Positions 34,619-46,116 are shown, counted from the first letter of the stretch. The stretch is 64,000 nt of DNA from Ochotona curzoniae (GCF_017591425.1 NW_024466607.1:14454501-14518500), one strand, 5' to 3'. The notes: generated by a model from the letters alone, not told the origin. Made by a program: numbers and translations.

Positions 34619-34890
34619 AAGGAGCTGTTGTGGCACACAGAAACAACACAGTGACTGCAAAGCTGGCATCGTATGTGAGCATCAGTTTAAGTCCCTGCTA
34701 CACCACTTCCAAGGCTGATGCACTGGAGAGCCAGTGTGAGGAGGACCCGAAGCCTTGGGTTCCTCTACCCTCTCAGAAGCCTGGAGGTATTTCCTGGCTC
34801 CTGACTTCAGAGCAATTCAGCTCTGGTTGTTGTGGCCATCTGTGTCAGCAGATGAACAATCTCTCTTTTTAATTCTACCTTCCAAACAGA
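34619..34890 (+). repeat. CSINE, older
   Basis: GGAGCTGTTGTGGCACAC head, CAGTTTAAGTCCCTGCTAC, CGAAGCCTTGGGTTCC and CAGCTCTGGTTGTTGTGGCC. Diverged, with a lost tail. Confidence 0.8.
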
Positions 34891-35008
34891 ATATAACAGC
34901 CTGCCCCTCCCCCTTTTACAAGTGTCTGGTGAAACTCAATGTCACCCATAATAACATCCTAAAAAGAAGTTTCTGATGCTCAAGAAGAGTGCTATAAAAA
35001 CCCAAATA

Positions 35009-35282
35009 CAGGAACCTGCATCATGGCCTAGCGGCTAAAGTCCTCGCCTTGAACGCGCCATGATTCCATATGGGCGCCGGTTCTAATCCCGGCAGCTCCA
35101 CTTCCCATCCAGCTCCCTGCTTGTGGTCTGGGAAAGCAGTCGAGGATGGCTTTGGATCGGCATAGCACCGGCTGTTGTGGTCACTTGGGGAGTGAATCAT
35201 CAGACAAAAATCTTCCTGTCTCTGTTCCTCTATATATATCTGACTTTGCAATAAAAATAAATAACTCTTTAAAAAAAAATTA
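35009..35282 (+). repeat. CSINE with internal deletion
   Basis: Head GGCCTAGCGGCTAAAGTCC and GGTTCTAATCCCGGCAGC are close to consensus. About 60 bp are missing between CAGTCGAGGATGG and CTTTGGATCGGCATAGC. Confidence 0.92.
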
Positions 35283-35589
35283 CAAATGATATTGTTCACT
35301 AAGATATGCCACCTAGTAAGGTGAGGATGCCTGCATTACTATTTCCCTTCAATATTGTAACAAAACCAACATAGTCAACCAAGAAAGTTAGATTGAAGGG
35401 ATTATGCTGAAAGAAAAAAATACCCAAATCCTAAGTCTTCCATTCCCCTTGAAGGTGTGAGGAATTCATGTAGTGTAACCTATCAGGAATAAGGCAGGTA
35501 ACCTACAGAGAATAAACTCAAAAGAGAATTAGACAATAGTAACAACACAAAGACATACAGGGGGAAATCAAAAGTGATCCTAGCAACCT

Positions 35590-36570
35590 ATTAACAGGTG
35601 GTCACTTGCAGAGAGCAGGGGAGGCACCCAGAGTGGAGCAGGTGAACAGGAGGAGGCTTGTGTCCCAACCCTGGAGACTCATGGATCCCCACCAAGGACT
35701 GACAATACGGGCACCAAGGACTGCATTCCAACTGCCAAAGAGACCACGGGGAACTGGAATGCCTTCGGAGGCCAAGAACTCAGAGGACATTCCCCCCCCC
35801 GCCCTCCGGACCTACCATATGGGATGGAAGAAGCCCGAGCCCTTCATCATGGGACTGAGAGCCACCGGAACAAGACAGGAACCCTGAGTGGTCCTGAGAA
35901 CCAGAACAGTAAACCTCCTTCGGAATTGGGGAGAGGAGCTTTCTCTAGCCCTTGCTTGGTTCCAGCTTTGGGTCCTCACCCTCTCTGCAATGACCATTGG
36001 GGTTGCTCCAGAGCACCCCCTCCAAACACACACACAAGTTAGAATAGATAGGCAGAGAACAAAAAACAAAGCCTGATGACAATAAACTCACACACACTTC
36101 ACTACGGAGGACACGAAGATTAAGTACTCCTCAAGAAGGTAATGAGAATTCCTCTGCATTCCCCTCCTAAACTGTTTCGCACCTCAACTGTTGAAATGTC
36201 ATCGAAGTAGTCACAGGATGTGGTTAAGAACTCGATACTATGTCAGGTCCACAATATTGTATATTGTTGCTGATGTTATGTTGGGGCTTGTAACTGACCG
36301 GGATTTTACTTTGTTGGCTCTGACACTGGACCAGAGAGGGTCTCCCCAAGAAACTGTTGAACTTATCTAGAAGATGAGATGCTGAACTCTATGCTAGGTA
36401 TAGGCTCACAGGGAAGGAATCTCAACTGAACTTGAACTGTGGGCATGCAACAAGGTGGAGGAATCCATCATGGGGGGAGGATTGGGGAGGAGAGGGGGAA
36501 ATTCCAGTACCTAAAAAGCTGTATCACATAATGCAATGTAATAAATTGGGAAAAAAAAAAAAAAAAAAAC
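35590..36570 (+). mobile_element. L1 (LINE-1) 3' end, 5'-truncated
   Basis: Non-coding 3'-UTR-like sequence ending TGTATCACATAATGCAATG, AATAAATTGGG and a pure A run (about 36551-36569). The last 350 bp share a clear match with the minus-strand element at 52684-52985 (both contain GAACTGTGG and an ACCAGAGA block), showing a dispersed family. No ORF2 is present, so it is heavily 5'-truncated. It is assigned to lagomorph L1 by the A tail and orientation, not by a search; the left boundary is approximate. Confidence 0.65.
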
Positions 36571-36587
36571 CCAACCAAATCCATGGG

Positions 36588-36735
36588 ACCTTGCAAACAC
36601 AAGGGAGACCATAAATGCTGGGCCTAGAACTGGCTGACCTCACTGCAGGCATTTGGAAAATGAACCACCGAATGGAAAATCTCATTCCTTTTCTTTAACT
36701 CTACATTTCAAATAAGTAAATAAATAAATGAATAT
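36588..36735 (+). repeat. CSINE, 5'-truncated, old
   Basis: Begins at CATGGGACCTTGCAAACAC and runs through AAATGAACCACCGAATGG to AATAAGTAAATAAATAAATG. Confidence 0.8.
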
Positions 36736-36756
36736 TAAAAAGACTAATACGTATAT

Positions 36757-37083
36757 ATATATATTTTTAAAGATTTATTTTATTTTTATTGGAAAGGCAG
36801 ATATACAGAGAGGAGAGACAGAGAGGAAGATCTTCCATCCGATGATTCACTCCCCAAGTGAGCGCAACAGCCAATGCTATGCCGATCCGAAGCCAGGAGC
36901 CTCTTCCAGGTCTCCCACGCGGGTGCAGGGTCCCAAAGCTTTGGGCTGTCCTTGACTGCTTTCCCAGGCCACAGGCAGGGAGCTGGAAGGGAAGCGGGGC
37001 CACCGGGACTAGAACCGGTGTCCATATGGGATCCCGGGCATGCAAGGCGAGGACCTTAACCATTGTGCCATCGTGCCGGGCCC
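36757..37083 (-). repeat. CSINE, young subfamily, minus strand, with target-site duplication
   Basis: Low divergence, CCAGGAGCCTCTTCCAGG and GGCGAGGACCTTAACC. TAATACGTATAT occurs at 36745-36756 and again at 37084-37095 just past the GGGCCC head. Confidence 0.95.
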
Positions 37084-37145
37084 TAATACGTATATTTTTA
37101 AAGAAAAATTCCACGGTAAAGTAAGCATGAAAAAAAAGTTACTAT

Positions 37146-37475
37146 TGGGCCCAGCGCTATAGCCTAACAACTAAAGTCCTTGCCTTGCACACGTCTGGTT
37201 CCCTTGTGGGCAATAGTTTGTATCTTGGTGGCCCTACTTCCCTTCCAGCTGCCTGCCTGTCGTATGGGAAAGCAGTCAAGGATGGCCCAAGCTGTTGGAC
37301 CCTGCACCCACATGGGGGACGTAGGGGAGGCTCCTGGCTCCTTGCTCCATATTGACTCAGCTCCGGCTGTTGCAGTCACTTAGGGAGTGAATCAGTGGAC
37401 GGAAGAGTTTTCTGTTTTTCCTCTTCCCTGTGTATCTGACTTTTCAATATAAATAAAAAAAAGCCTTTTTAAAAA
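37146..37475 (+). repeat. CSINE, older subfamily
   Basis: Head GGGCCCAGCGCTATAGCC, TTTGTATCTTGGTGGCCC in place of the usual B box, tail TTTTCAATATAAATAAAAAA. The next copy inserted next to its tail. Confidence 0.9.
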
Positions 37476-37487
37476 AGTGACTATTTT

Positions 37488-37821
37488 GGGCCCGGCGCGG
37501 TGGTGCAAGTGGTTAAAGGTCCTCGCCTTGCACGCCCGGGATCCCATATGGGCGCCGGTTCTAATCCCGGCAGCCCCGCTTCCCTTCCAGCTCCCTGCCT
37601 GTGGCCTGGGAAAGCAGTCGAGGACGGCCCAAAGCTTTGGGACCCTGCACCCGCGTGGGAGAACCGGAAGAGGCTCCTGGCTTCGGACCGGCATAGCATC
37701 GGCCTGTTGCACTCACTTGGGGAGTGAATCATCGGATGGAAGATCTTCCTCTCTGTCTCTCCTCTCTCTATATCTGCCTTTCCAATGAAAAAATAATAAA
37801 AATAAATCTTAAAAAAAAAAA
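37488..37821 (+). repeat. CSINE, young subfamily, with target-site duplication
   Basis: Reads GGGCCCGGCGCGGTGGTGC, AAGTGGTTAAAGGTCCTCGC and GCACGCCCGGGATCCC, then an intact B box GGTTCTAATCC. GTGACTATTTT flanks it at 37477-37487 and 37822-37832. This is among the least diverged copies in the window. Confidence 0.97.
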
Positions 37822-37849
37822 GTGACTATTTTATAGATGTACATATGAC

Positions 37850-39165
37850 TAATTAATTGGAAAACATACTCTCCAGATGTGGCAAACTGCTGGGAGAAAG
37901 CAGCCAATAGCTCGTTTGCATTCTGGGCCTGGTTAATGCCAACTCTATGTTAAATATACTAGTATACCAGCACAGCTGCCTTTATAGCACTGGCCAGGGC
38001 TGGAGGACTGTGGACAAATTGGAATGGGGCCACGGTGGGCTACTTTGACATGTAAAAAATAATTTCTAAGGGATCAAGGAACAACTTCCTGCACCTGCAT
38101 GTAACTGAGAGGTTTTAGACGAAGGAACCTGAAAGGACTGCCTGCATCATGTCAACGAACTGACAGGCACACTTGAGGGCTGGGGCTGTGGGTGGAACAG
38201 GCAAGGTTAAATCGCACTACTTCAAGTTGCTTGCAAGAACTGCATTTGGGGGTGGATCTGGTAAGAGATTTTGGGGCTTGACTCAACTAGACTGCTGCAC
38301 CCTCTGGCACATGAAAAAGCCAGTCAAAGGACAGGCTGGGATGAGGTAGGCCAAAGTACCCATCACTGACAGCTGGGGCTGGGAGCAGGTTGGGTAAGTG
38401 CTAGATCTGGACATGGGCCTAGGAAGGATTCTGTGTGGTCATCCTGACTAGGTCACAGCACTGGGAGGTACACACAAAGGGCTGGGAGTGAATGGGGCTG
38501 CACCATTCACTGGCACATGTGACAGCAAGGTCTGAGGAATTCCCAGGCCTCTTAGGTAACTCCCCAACAAGACTACTATAATCTGTAGCCTATCCCTGAC
38601 CTCAGGGAAAATCACACAGATATGAAGTCTGATCCTGCAGCACATGTTCAGGACTGGGCCAACTCAGTTGCTGACCCTTGTGAAGTATGGAGGGCATATC
38701 CAGATGCACACAGCTAACTCATCTGAGTCAACAGAAGACTTCAAGTATCTCTTCAAGTATGGAAAGAAAAACAAGTTGAACAAAACTCCAGGTCAGACTC
38801 TATAATAAGCACATAGGTGTGTGGGCACATAGAGGTAGGCAAGGATAGCTAACACATCTTAGAAAGAATGCCACCTCTGATTCAATGAGGTCAACATCTT
38901 CTCAGAACAATCAGGCCCATTCAAGTAACATTCTTGGAACACTATTGTTCATTAGGGTCTCTTAGAGACATTTATCAAATGACTGCCTCCATCCAAGGTG
39001 ATGAAGTCTCACAGCAAAGAGGGCACATCCCCCAATCCCAAGCAGTGAAAAGAAAAACTGAAGCACCGTGTACCAACCACCTTTCTGGCTCCATGCTAAA
39101 CCCATACCCACATGAATCTGTAACCCCCTCAAAATTGTAATAAATACGATTTAAAAAAATATACT
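37850..39165 (+). mobile_element. Possible L1 3' UTR (GC-rich, internally repetitive)
   Basis: Loose repeats of a GGGCTGGGGCTGTGGGTGG-type unit (about 38175, 38360, 38480) lead to AATAAATACGATTTAAAAAA at the right end, the form of a retroposed LINE 3' end. Lagomorph L1 3' UTRs have such G-rich repeats as I recall. No coding domain is visible, and the left edge is unknown. Confidence 0.45.
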
Positions 39166-39429
39166 GAAATTACTTGTCTGTAATGAGTAATTTAAGACGA
39201 GAATGAAATGCCATTTTACACTTGCCATCAGCAGTGAGTCATTTAATACCAGGAAGTGCTGAGTCAAGTGTTGCTGGGCAGAGAGCAAAACGGAAGGCAT
39301 ACTTCAGAAACGACATAGAATTTCCTAAAAAAAGAGACTAAACAAACAAACCAGATTTAAAAAATATCCCCAAAACCTCCTGTGTCACTGTTTATAAAAA
39401 ATACTTTTAAAACTATTTTTTAAAACATA

Positions 39430-39766
39430 GTGTTTTTTTTTAAAAGATTTATTGATTTATTGGAAAGTCAGATATACAGAGAGGAGGAGAGACAGAGAGG
39501 AAGATCTTCTGTCCAATGATTCACTACCAATTGAGTGCAACGGCTGATGCTATGCCGGACCAAAGCCAGGAGCCAGGAACTTCTTTCTGGGTTTCCCACA
39601 TGGGTGCAGGGTCCCAAAGCTTTGGGCCGTCCTCAACTGCTTTCCCAGGACACAAGCAGGGGAGCTGGATGGGAAGTGGAGCTGCCAGGAATAGAACAGG
39701 CGCCCATATGGGATCCTGGTGCGTTCATGGCGAGGACTTAAGCTGCTAGGCCACGCCGCTGGGCCC
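39430..39766 (-). repeat. CSINE, full length, minus strand
   Basis: Complement order is complete, from TTAAAAGATTTATTGATTTA to GCCACGCCGCTGGGCCC. Confidence 0.94.
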
Positions 39767-39775
39767 AGTTTTCTC

Positions 39776-40092
39776 TTTTGAAGATTTATTTAAAATGCAG
39801 ATTTTACAGAGACGAGATGGTGAAACAGATCCTCGATCTGCTGATTCACGTCCCAAATGGCTGGAATGGCTGGAGCTGAATCGATCCAAGCCAGGAATCT
39901 GCAGATTCATTTGGGTCTTCAACCTGGGTGCAGGGGCCCAAGGATCTTGGCCATTCTCCACTAATTTTCCAGGTCATAAGGAGGGAGCTGCACAAAGTGG
40001 AACAGCCAGGACTGAAAATGGCACCCCAAGTGGAACACTAGTGCCTGCAGGTACAGAATCAGCCTATTGCACCATGGTGTCAGTGCCCCAGG
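39776..40092 (-). repeat. CSINE, minus strand, older
   Basis: Directly follows the previous copy: TTTTGAAGATTTATTT, ATCTGCTGATTCACGTCCC, AGGAGGGAGCTGCAC and CACCATGGTGTCAGTGCC. Confidence 0.85.
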
Positions 40093-40183
40093 TTTCTCTC
40101 AATTAAATATATATAACAAACCATTCTGATTAAACTAGCTAATATTGGAGAAACGCTATATTAACTTATAAAAAAATATGTAT

Positions 40184-40525
40184 TGGGTTTGTCACAATGG
40201 CCTAGTGGCTAAAATCTTGTCTTATCTAAGTGCTGGGATTCAATATAGGTCCTGGTTTGTGTCACAGCTGCTCCACTTCCCATCCAGCTCCCTGCTTGAG
40301 ACTTGGGAAAGCAGTCGAGGATGGCCCAAAGTCTTGGGACCCTGCACCCATGTGGGAGACCTGGAGGAAGCTCCTGATTCCTAGCTTCAGATCAGATTGG
40401 CTCGGTTCCAGCTGGTGCAGCCATTTGGGCAGTGAATCGGTAGACGAAAAATCTTTATCTCTGTATCTCCTTTCTGCAAATCTGCCTTGCCAGTAAAACA
40501 AACAAACAAAAACCCTCTTAAAAAA
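40184..40525 (+). repeat. CSINE, full length
   Basis: CACAATGGCCTAGTGGCTAA head, GGTCCTGGTTTGTGTC, AAAGTCTTGGGACCC and a variant (AAAC)n tail at about 40497-40511. Confidence 0.9.
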
Positions 40526-40752
40526 GAATTATTTATTTGAAAAGCTAATGACACAGCAATCTATCATTCACTCACTTCTCGGTGTTCCAATAACATGTCT
40601 CCCACATGGGGCAGAAGCACCTAACCACTAGCAAGTGCACTTAGCAGGGAACTGGATCAGAAGCCAAACAGCTGGAACTTGAACTGGAAATCTCATACAG
40701 GGTGCCAGCAACATAAGCAAATGCATAATCTGATGCACCTGTACCAGCCCAT
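40526..40752 (-). repeat. CSINE remnant, minus strand, old
   Basis: Starts tail-to-tail with the previous + copy (AATTATTTATTTGAAAAG), keeps CAGGGAACTGGATCAGAAG and CTGATGCACCTGTACCAGCC. Confidence 0.7.
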
Positions 40753-41089
40753 AAGATACCTACTTTGGAAAACATCGCCCATAGTTCTACATTCAAAAAG
40801 GATTTCAAACACTCTCAATGGCAAGCAGTAAAATTTTTAGCAACTTTGACTTAGTATGATAAACAGCTACACAATGTTAACATCTATTCATGGAGTGACT
40901 GTACAGAGGCAGACACTCTGTTAACAGAAGAAAAAGAAATCAAGTTGAGACGGTGTTCAAGCTTTAAAGAAGATGCCTAGTCATAGTTTTACCCATGCAC
41001 AGAGGGTTTTCAAGATGTTATAAGGAAAATTATGTAATGTGGTTTCTATTTCATAAAATTTATTTTAAAAGACATTATTAACCATCAAT

Positions 41090-41150
41090 CCATATGGGTG
41101 CCAATTGGAGTCCTGGATGTTCCACTTTTGAATCAACTCCCTTCTATATA
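41090..41150 (+). repeat. CSINE B-box fragment
   Basis: CCATATGGGTGCCAATTGG, AGTCCTGGATGTTCCAC and AATCAACTCCC only. Confidence 0.6.
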
Positions 41151-41274
41151 TCACATCATCTAAAGAATAGATTCAACACTGAAGTCATATCAATCCTGGC
41201 CAGTTTTTATAACCTAAATGCTCAATTATGAGTTGCTCAGAAGCTTAAGCTTATATTTCAATGTCTTTTGAGGT

Positions 41275-41276
<2 letters not shown>

Positions 41277-41326
<50 letters not shown>
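41277..41326. repeat. (CA)n microsatellite
   Basis: About 25 uninterrupted AC units, ending in an ACGC step. Long and pure, so likely polymorphic. Confidence 0.98.
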
Positions 41327-41329
<3 letters not shown>

Positions 41330-41924
41330 GGAACTCCACATTCAGCAAACCTGATGATTAAATATGATCCCACTGTATGACTCAGCATTATTTGCCCAGT
41401 GTATTTTTATATATTTTGTTGTAGAGGTGCCCGTTTTTAAATAATGTTGTAGAAATCCTCACAGTGGGAAACTGCATCTATTTATAAGCTGTGATTAACA
41501 TATGAGGGCAAGATTTTAACAGACACTTCCAGGTTCTATGTTCCTAGAAAGTGACCTTTCCAATATTATTGTATATATTATGGCATACACATAGTACATA
41601 TACACACACATAGAGCTTTTATATGTATTGCACATATTATAGCTTTTAACCTTCTGAAAACAGGATTGAGTTCAACTACACAGAGCTGACACCTGGCTCA
41701 AGATGAGGTCTTTGAGACACTGTATTCCATGGTTTGAAGGGGTGCTCAGTGGTTCACTTCTTCAAAACACACATTCAACTTTAAGAAAAACAAAAACAAA
41801 ATACCAAAAACAATCACCTTAATCTCTTAAATTTCTCCAAAGCAGACTTAGAATTCTGAGTTGAATCTACTCAGAATTTCACAAAGCTATTTTATACAAT
41901 CCCTTAAAAGCTTAATTGCTTTTG

Positions 41925-42253
41925 GGCCTGGAGGCATGGCCTAACGGCTAAAGTCCTCGCCTTGAACACACTGGGATCCCATATGGGTGCCGGTTCTAAT
42001 CCCGGCAGCTCCACTTCCCATCCAGCTCCCCTGCTCGTGTCCTGGGAAAGCAGATGAAGATGGCCCAAAGCCTTGGGACCCTGCACCTATGTGGGAGACC
42101 CAGAAGAAGTTCCTGGCTCCTGGCTTCGGACTGGCATAGCATTGGCTGTTGCGCTCACTTGGGGATTGAATCATTGGACAGAAGATCTTCCTCTCCTCCT
42201 CTCTGTATATCTGACTGTCCAATAAATCAATAAATCTTAAAAAAAAAAAAAAG
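41925..42253 (+). repeat. CSINE, full length
   Basis: Head GGGCCTGGAGGCATGGCC, CTTGAACACACTGGGATCCC, GGTTCTAATCCCGGC and a long A tail. AAAGCTTAATTGCTTTT before and AAAGCTAAGTTGCTTTT after look like a diverged target-site duplication. Confidence 0.93.
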
Positions 42254-42429
42254 CTAAGTTGCTTTTAAATAAACGCTTTAGTGACACAGTAAATTTCTGT
42301 TTACATTCAAGTATATTACCTGAGTAATAAATCAACTTATAGTTGGATATACATTTACACTGAGATTTTTCAAATATAAAGCAACTAAAATATTCATTTG
42401 AAGTTTCACCGCAGCTTAGAGAAATCCCT

Positions 42430-42890
42430 AAAATTTTATTAGGGCTGACCAGCACCTGCTCTGACCTCATACAACCAGCTTTTTGCAACAATCCAGGCAC
42501 TCCTACACAAGCCTTCTTGTGTAGACTCCTGCCCCGGGGCCTTTACTCTGCCTCCTCCCCAGGCCTGGAACACATTTATTGCAGATGTCTCCAGGGCTCT
42601 ATTCTCCTCTCACTTGCATCTTTCCTCAAATGCCACTTTCTCACTGAGATATTCCTTCATCTTTTGAACTTGCAATTCCTGACACTTAACTCATATCTTT
42701 CCCATCCATGCTTCATATTTCACCATAGCACTTGCGTAAACACTTGATGTATTTAAATAGGGTTTATACACTGTAAGTTCTATTTACTGGATTAGACTGC
42801 TGTCTATTTTACACCTTTAAAAAACAAAGTTCACAAGCACAAGAGTAGATCTGGATTTACTCTGTTCACAAGTACCCAGCACACAGAATT
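42430..42890 (+). repeat. L2 LINE 3' end
   Basis: CTCCTGCCCCGGGGCCTTTA, CAGGCCTGGAACACATTTAT, CCTCAAATGCCACTTTCTC, ACTGAGATATTCCTTCATC and CCATAGCACTTGCG follow the L2 3' consensus closely and in order. Confidence 0.75.
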
Positions 42891-43104
42891 GAAGGAAATG
42901 ATTATGCTGACATTCATCTATGAATGCTTCTTATACAGGAAATCACAAAAACAATTTTGGTGCAGGATTTGTTGCCATTAATTTACAGATATCAAAAATG
43001 CACTGAAATTGTCTGTGGCATCTTGCCTTTTTTCCTTGAGCAGTTGTAGCTCCATGGAGAGCCTGTGTTATTTTCTAATTTGTTAACTGTGTACTACATA
43101 TAAC

Positions 43105-43395
43105 AAAGTACAGGGGAGGGCATTGTGGGGTAGAAGCTTAAACTGACACCTCAGATGTCCACATTCCTTATCAGAGGGCCTAAAACGGAAGCCACTCGGC
43201 TACAAACACAGCTTCCTGATAACGTGCAGTCTGGAAATAAGCAGAGGATGGCTCAAGTTTTGGGGTCCCTGAAATTTAGAGAGACCTGGATAGTGTTTCT
43301 TGGTTTAGCCTAACTCAAATGATGTAGGCATTTGAAAAATGAACCAACAGATCAAAGAGTTTCCCCCTCTTTTGCTAACTCTCCATTTCTCTTTG
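43105..43395 (+). repeat. CSINE, old
   Basis: GGGCATTGTGGGGTAGAAGC, AGCAGAGGATGGCTCAAG, AATGAACCAACAGATC and CTCTCCATTTCTCTTTG. Its 3' portion and the sequence after it recur at 44921-45050. Confidence 0.75.
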
Positions 43396-43437
43396 AAATG
43401 ATCAGAAATAATCCAGAAAGAAAGAGGCTTCTGCCAG

Positions 43438-43770
43438 GGCCCAGCGGCGTGGTCTAGCGGCTAAAGTTCTCGCCTTGACCGCGCCAGGATCCCATATGGG
43501 CGCCGGTTCTATTCCTGCAGCTCCACTTCCCATCCAGCTCCGAGCCTGTGTCCTGGGAAAGCAGTTGAGGACAGCCCAAAGCCTTGGGACCCTGCACCCA
43601 TGTGAGAGACCTGGAGGAGGTTCCTGGCTCCTGGCTTCGGATCGGCGCAGTACCGGCTGTTGCACTCACTTGGGGAGTGAATCATCGGACGGAAGATCTT
43701 CCTCTCTGTCTCTCCTCCTCTCTGTATTTTTATTGCCTTTACAATAAAAGTAAATAATCTTAAAAAAAAC
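43438..43770 (+). repeat. CSINE, full length, inside a duplicated segment
   Basis: Head GGGCCCAGCGGCGTGGTC, CTTGACCGCGCCAGGATCCC, tail AATAAAAGTAAATAATC. The flanks match an uninterrupted copy near 45.03 kb. Confidence 0.93.
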
Positions 43771-44006
43771 GCTGCTGGGGGTTTGGGGTGGGGAGAGAGT
43801 AGGAATAAGAGAGAGACTGAGGGAGGAATTAGGGAAGAGGATAGACAGCACAGGTATCAGGCCAGTGAATTCATTGGCTTTAAAGAGTCTGTTCTGTTAA
43901 CGAAAACTAGAGCACATCTATGAACTTTCCTTCCTTCTGGCATTCTGCTGCAGCGAAGAAACCAAGCTCCGAGATTTACAGTGACTTAGGCTCAAAATTT
44001 AACACA

Positions 44007-44261
44007 GCAGGGGCTGGTTCTTTGCAGCAGCAAGTTGATCCTTCACCTGAGACCCCAGCAATACATACACTGCTTTGAGTCCCAGATCCTCTTCCTCCGA
44101 TCCAGCTCCCTACTAGAGGCATAGGAGAACCTTGGTGCTTGGGCTCCTGCCTTTGAATTGGCCCTAACTCTGGCCACAACAGCCGTATGTGAAACGAACC
44201 AGTGGATGGAAGATCTTCCTCTATCTGTAATTCTTTTAAATTAAATAAATTGTTAAAAATA
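44007..44261 (+). repeat. CSINE, older, with 13-bp target-site duplication
   Basis: GCAGGGGCTGGTTC head, CTTTGAGTCCCAGATCC, GAACCAGTGGATGG and AATAAATTGTTAAAAAT. AAAATTTAACACA occurs at 43994-44006 and 44262-44274. Confidence 0.85.
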
Positions 44262-44487
44262 AAAATTTAACACACATTTTTATGTTGGAGGAGATCTACT
44301 AAAAACAAAGTTCTTTGCTTTTAGAATAAAAATGATGCAAAGTTTTGTCCAAAGGATTTTCTTGAAAAGAAATTCAAATGGCTATCCCTGTAAAATGCAG
44401 GCAAAACAGAACAAAGTTAAAACCCCCAACAGCATTTGAGCACTTAATTTTTTTTCCCGTTTTTGCCTTATTTTTCCATTTCCCCTA

Positions 44488-44820
44488 ATTTTTTTTTTAA
44501 AGATTTATTTATTTTTATTGGAAAGTCAGCTATACAGAGCAGGAGAGACAGAGAGGAAGATCTTCCATCCGATGATTTACTCCCCAAGTGACCGCAACAG
44601 CTGGAGCTGTACCGATCCAAACCCAGAAGACTGAAGTTTCATGCAGGTCTCCCACGTGGGTGCAGGGTCCTAAAGCTTTGGGTTGTCCTCGACTGCTTTC
44701 CCAGGCCACAAGCAGGGGGCTAGATGGGAAGAGAGGCTGCCAAGATTAGAACCGGCACCCATATGGAATCCCGGCACACTCAACACAAAGACTTTAGCTG
44801 CTAGGTCACGCCGCTGGGCC
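44488..44820 (-). repeat. CSINE, full length, minus strand
   Basis: From TTTTAAAGATTTATTTATTT to GGTCACGCCGCTGGGCCC, with an odd ACTGAAGTTTCATGC replacing part of the usual body. Confidence 0.93.
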
Positions 44821-44920
44821 CTCCCCTTATATTTTCATGGAACGAAAAAATATTTTTAATTAAACGCAAAAGATCTCAAGTATCAATAGTAATTACTTTG
44901 CATCTAGATTGATCTTTGAT

Positions 44921-45050
44921 TGTAGGCATTTGAAAAATGAACCAACACATGAAAGAATCTTTCCCTCTTTTGCTAACTCTCCATTTCTCTTTGAAATGAA
45001 ACAGAAATAATCTAGAAAGAAAGAGGCTGCTGGGGGGCTTGGGGTGGGGA
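44921..45050 (+). repeat. Second copy of the 43.3-43.8 kb segment (empty site)
   Basis: TGTAGGCATTTGAAAAATGA through CTAACTCTCCATTTCTCTTT, GAAAGAAAGAGGCTGCTGGG and CTTGGGGTGGGGA match 43324-43430 plus 43771-43794 with few differences, but without the SINE present in that copy. Confidence 0.8.
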
Positions 45051-46116
45051 AATAAATAAAATAGTCTACAAATTTAGAGAAATCAGCATGTCTCAGTGAA
45101 TGACCATAGCCAAAGTAAACAGACTAAGCAAAGCCTATCTCATAAGCTAATACAAATTTCCTAAATAATTCCTATTAATAGCCCTTTCATGCTTCATAAA
45201 CAACCCTGAAACTCACACTGTAATTTCACCATTGCCAATATGTATGAAAGAGCATGGCAAATTAGGTATCACAACAAATATTACCAACAGTTTATTACCC
45301 AAGCATTACCTTGTTTAGTAAAATCCTATCTCATTATATTTCAAATCCATGTGCTATGTAATAAGCTTGCCTTCATTATGTTAAGTATAAAAGGTAAAAC
45401 AGTTGACTTCTCACTTCAATTTGCCTGAGCCAATTCCCAAGTGAGAAACATTTGCTGTTTCCCAATTTGTTCCATTAGTCACAGCCCAATATTAATTGTT
45501 CACAGCTCATTCAGAAATATTTAAATTACCTCCTAGTATAGAGTCCTGGGTAAAGTATAAAAGCATCCAAATTCAGTAGCTGCAACTAGTTAGTACACAT
45601 TATACTAGAGAAAAGTTAAATGACAGGTTACTTCAGATACTGCTGTGAATTAAACTGCTCATACCCCACAGAGAATACACCATGCAGTTGGACCAGGTTA
45701 TCCCTGACTAAGTTGGCACAACTTTGCAGTGCATAACCAACAAAGAGTAGCCGAGCTGCGGCATTGCCTGTTCATCTCCACCTCCATCTAAGAAAATAAC
45801 TGAGTGTTCTGAGTAAGAATGAATACAGAGAACCTCAGACTGCTTTTTAAACCAAAAACTTGGCCCTCTATTGATAACCAATATTCAGAAAAATCAGGGC
45901 AATAGTTCTCTCTGAGGGCTAGAGCAAACAAAGAAAAAAACAAAACAGGCTCCATATCTATAAATGTGACTAGTAAATGGTAACCTTACAGAAGCTAAGT
46001 CCTTGGTAAGCTCAGGGAGACCACATCAAATTTTACTCAAACCATTAAATATACAGTTCCAGGAGCTCATTTTACACAATTCCACAATAAATTTCTTCTT
46101 TATGAGATTAAATGAG

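Noticed and set aside
35606..36076. Reading frames of 60-93 residues in the L1-type 3' end
   Set aside because: They lie in several frames within a repeat 3' UTR and show no LINE ORF2 or ORF1 motif.
37477..37788. Open reading frames of about 75-145 residues reading as SHMGAGSNPGSP or CLWPGKAVEDGPKLWDP, repeated across the window on both strands
   Set aside because: They recur only inside SINE copies and are translations of the same SINE consensus in different frames; no protein family or conserved start is involved.
43438..43560. tRNA-like A and B boxes that might indicate tRNA genes
   Set aside because: The GGTTCTAATCC B box is embedded in the full SINE body; the acceptor stem and anticodon loop do not form a functional tRNA.
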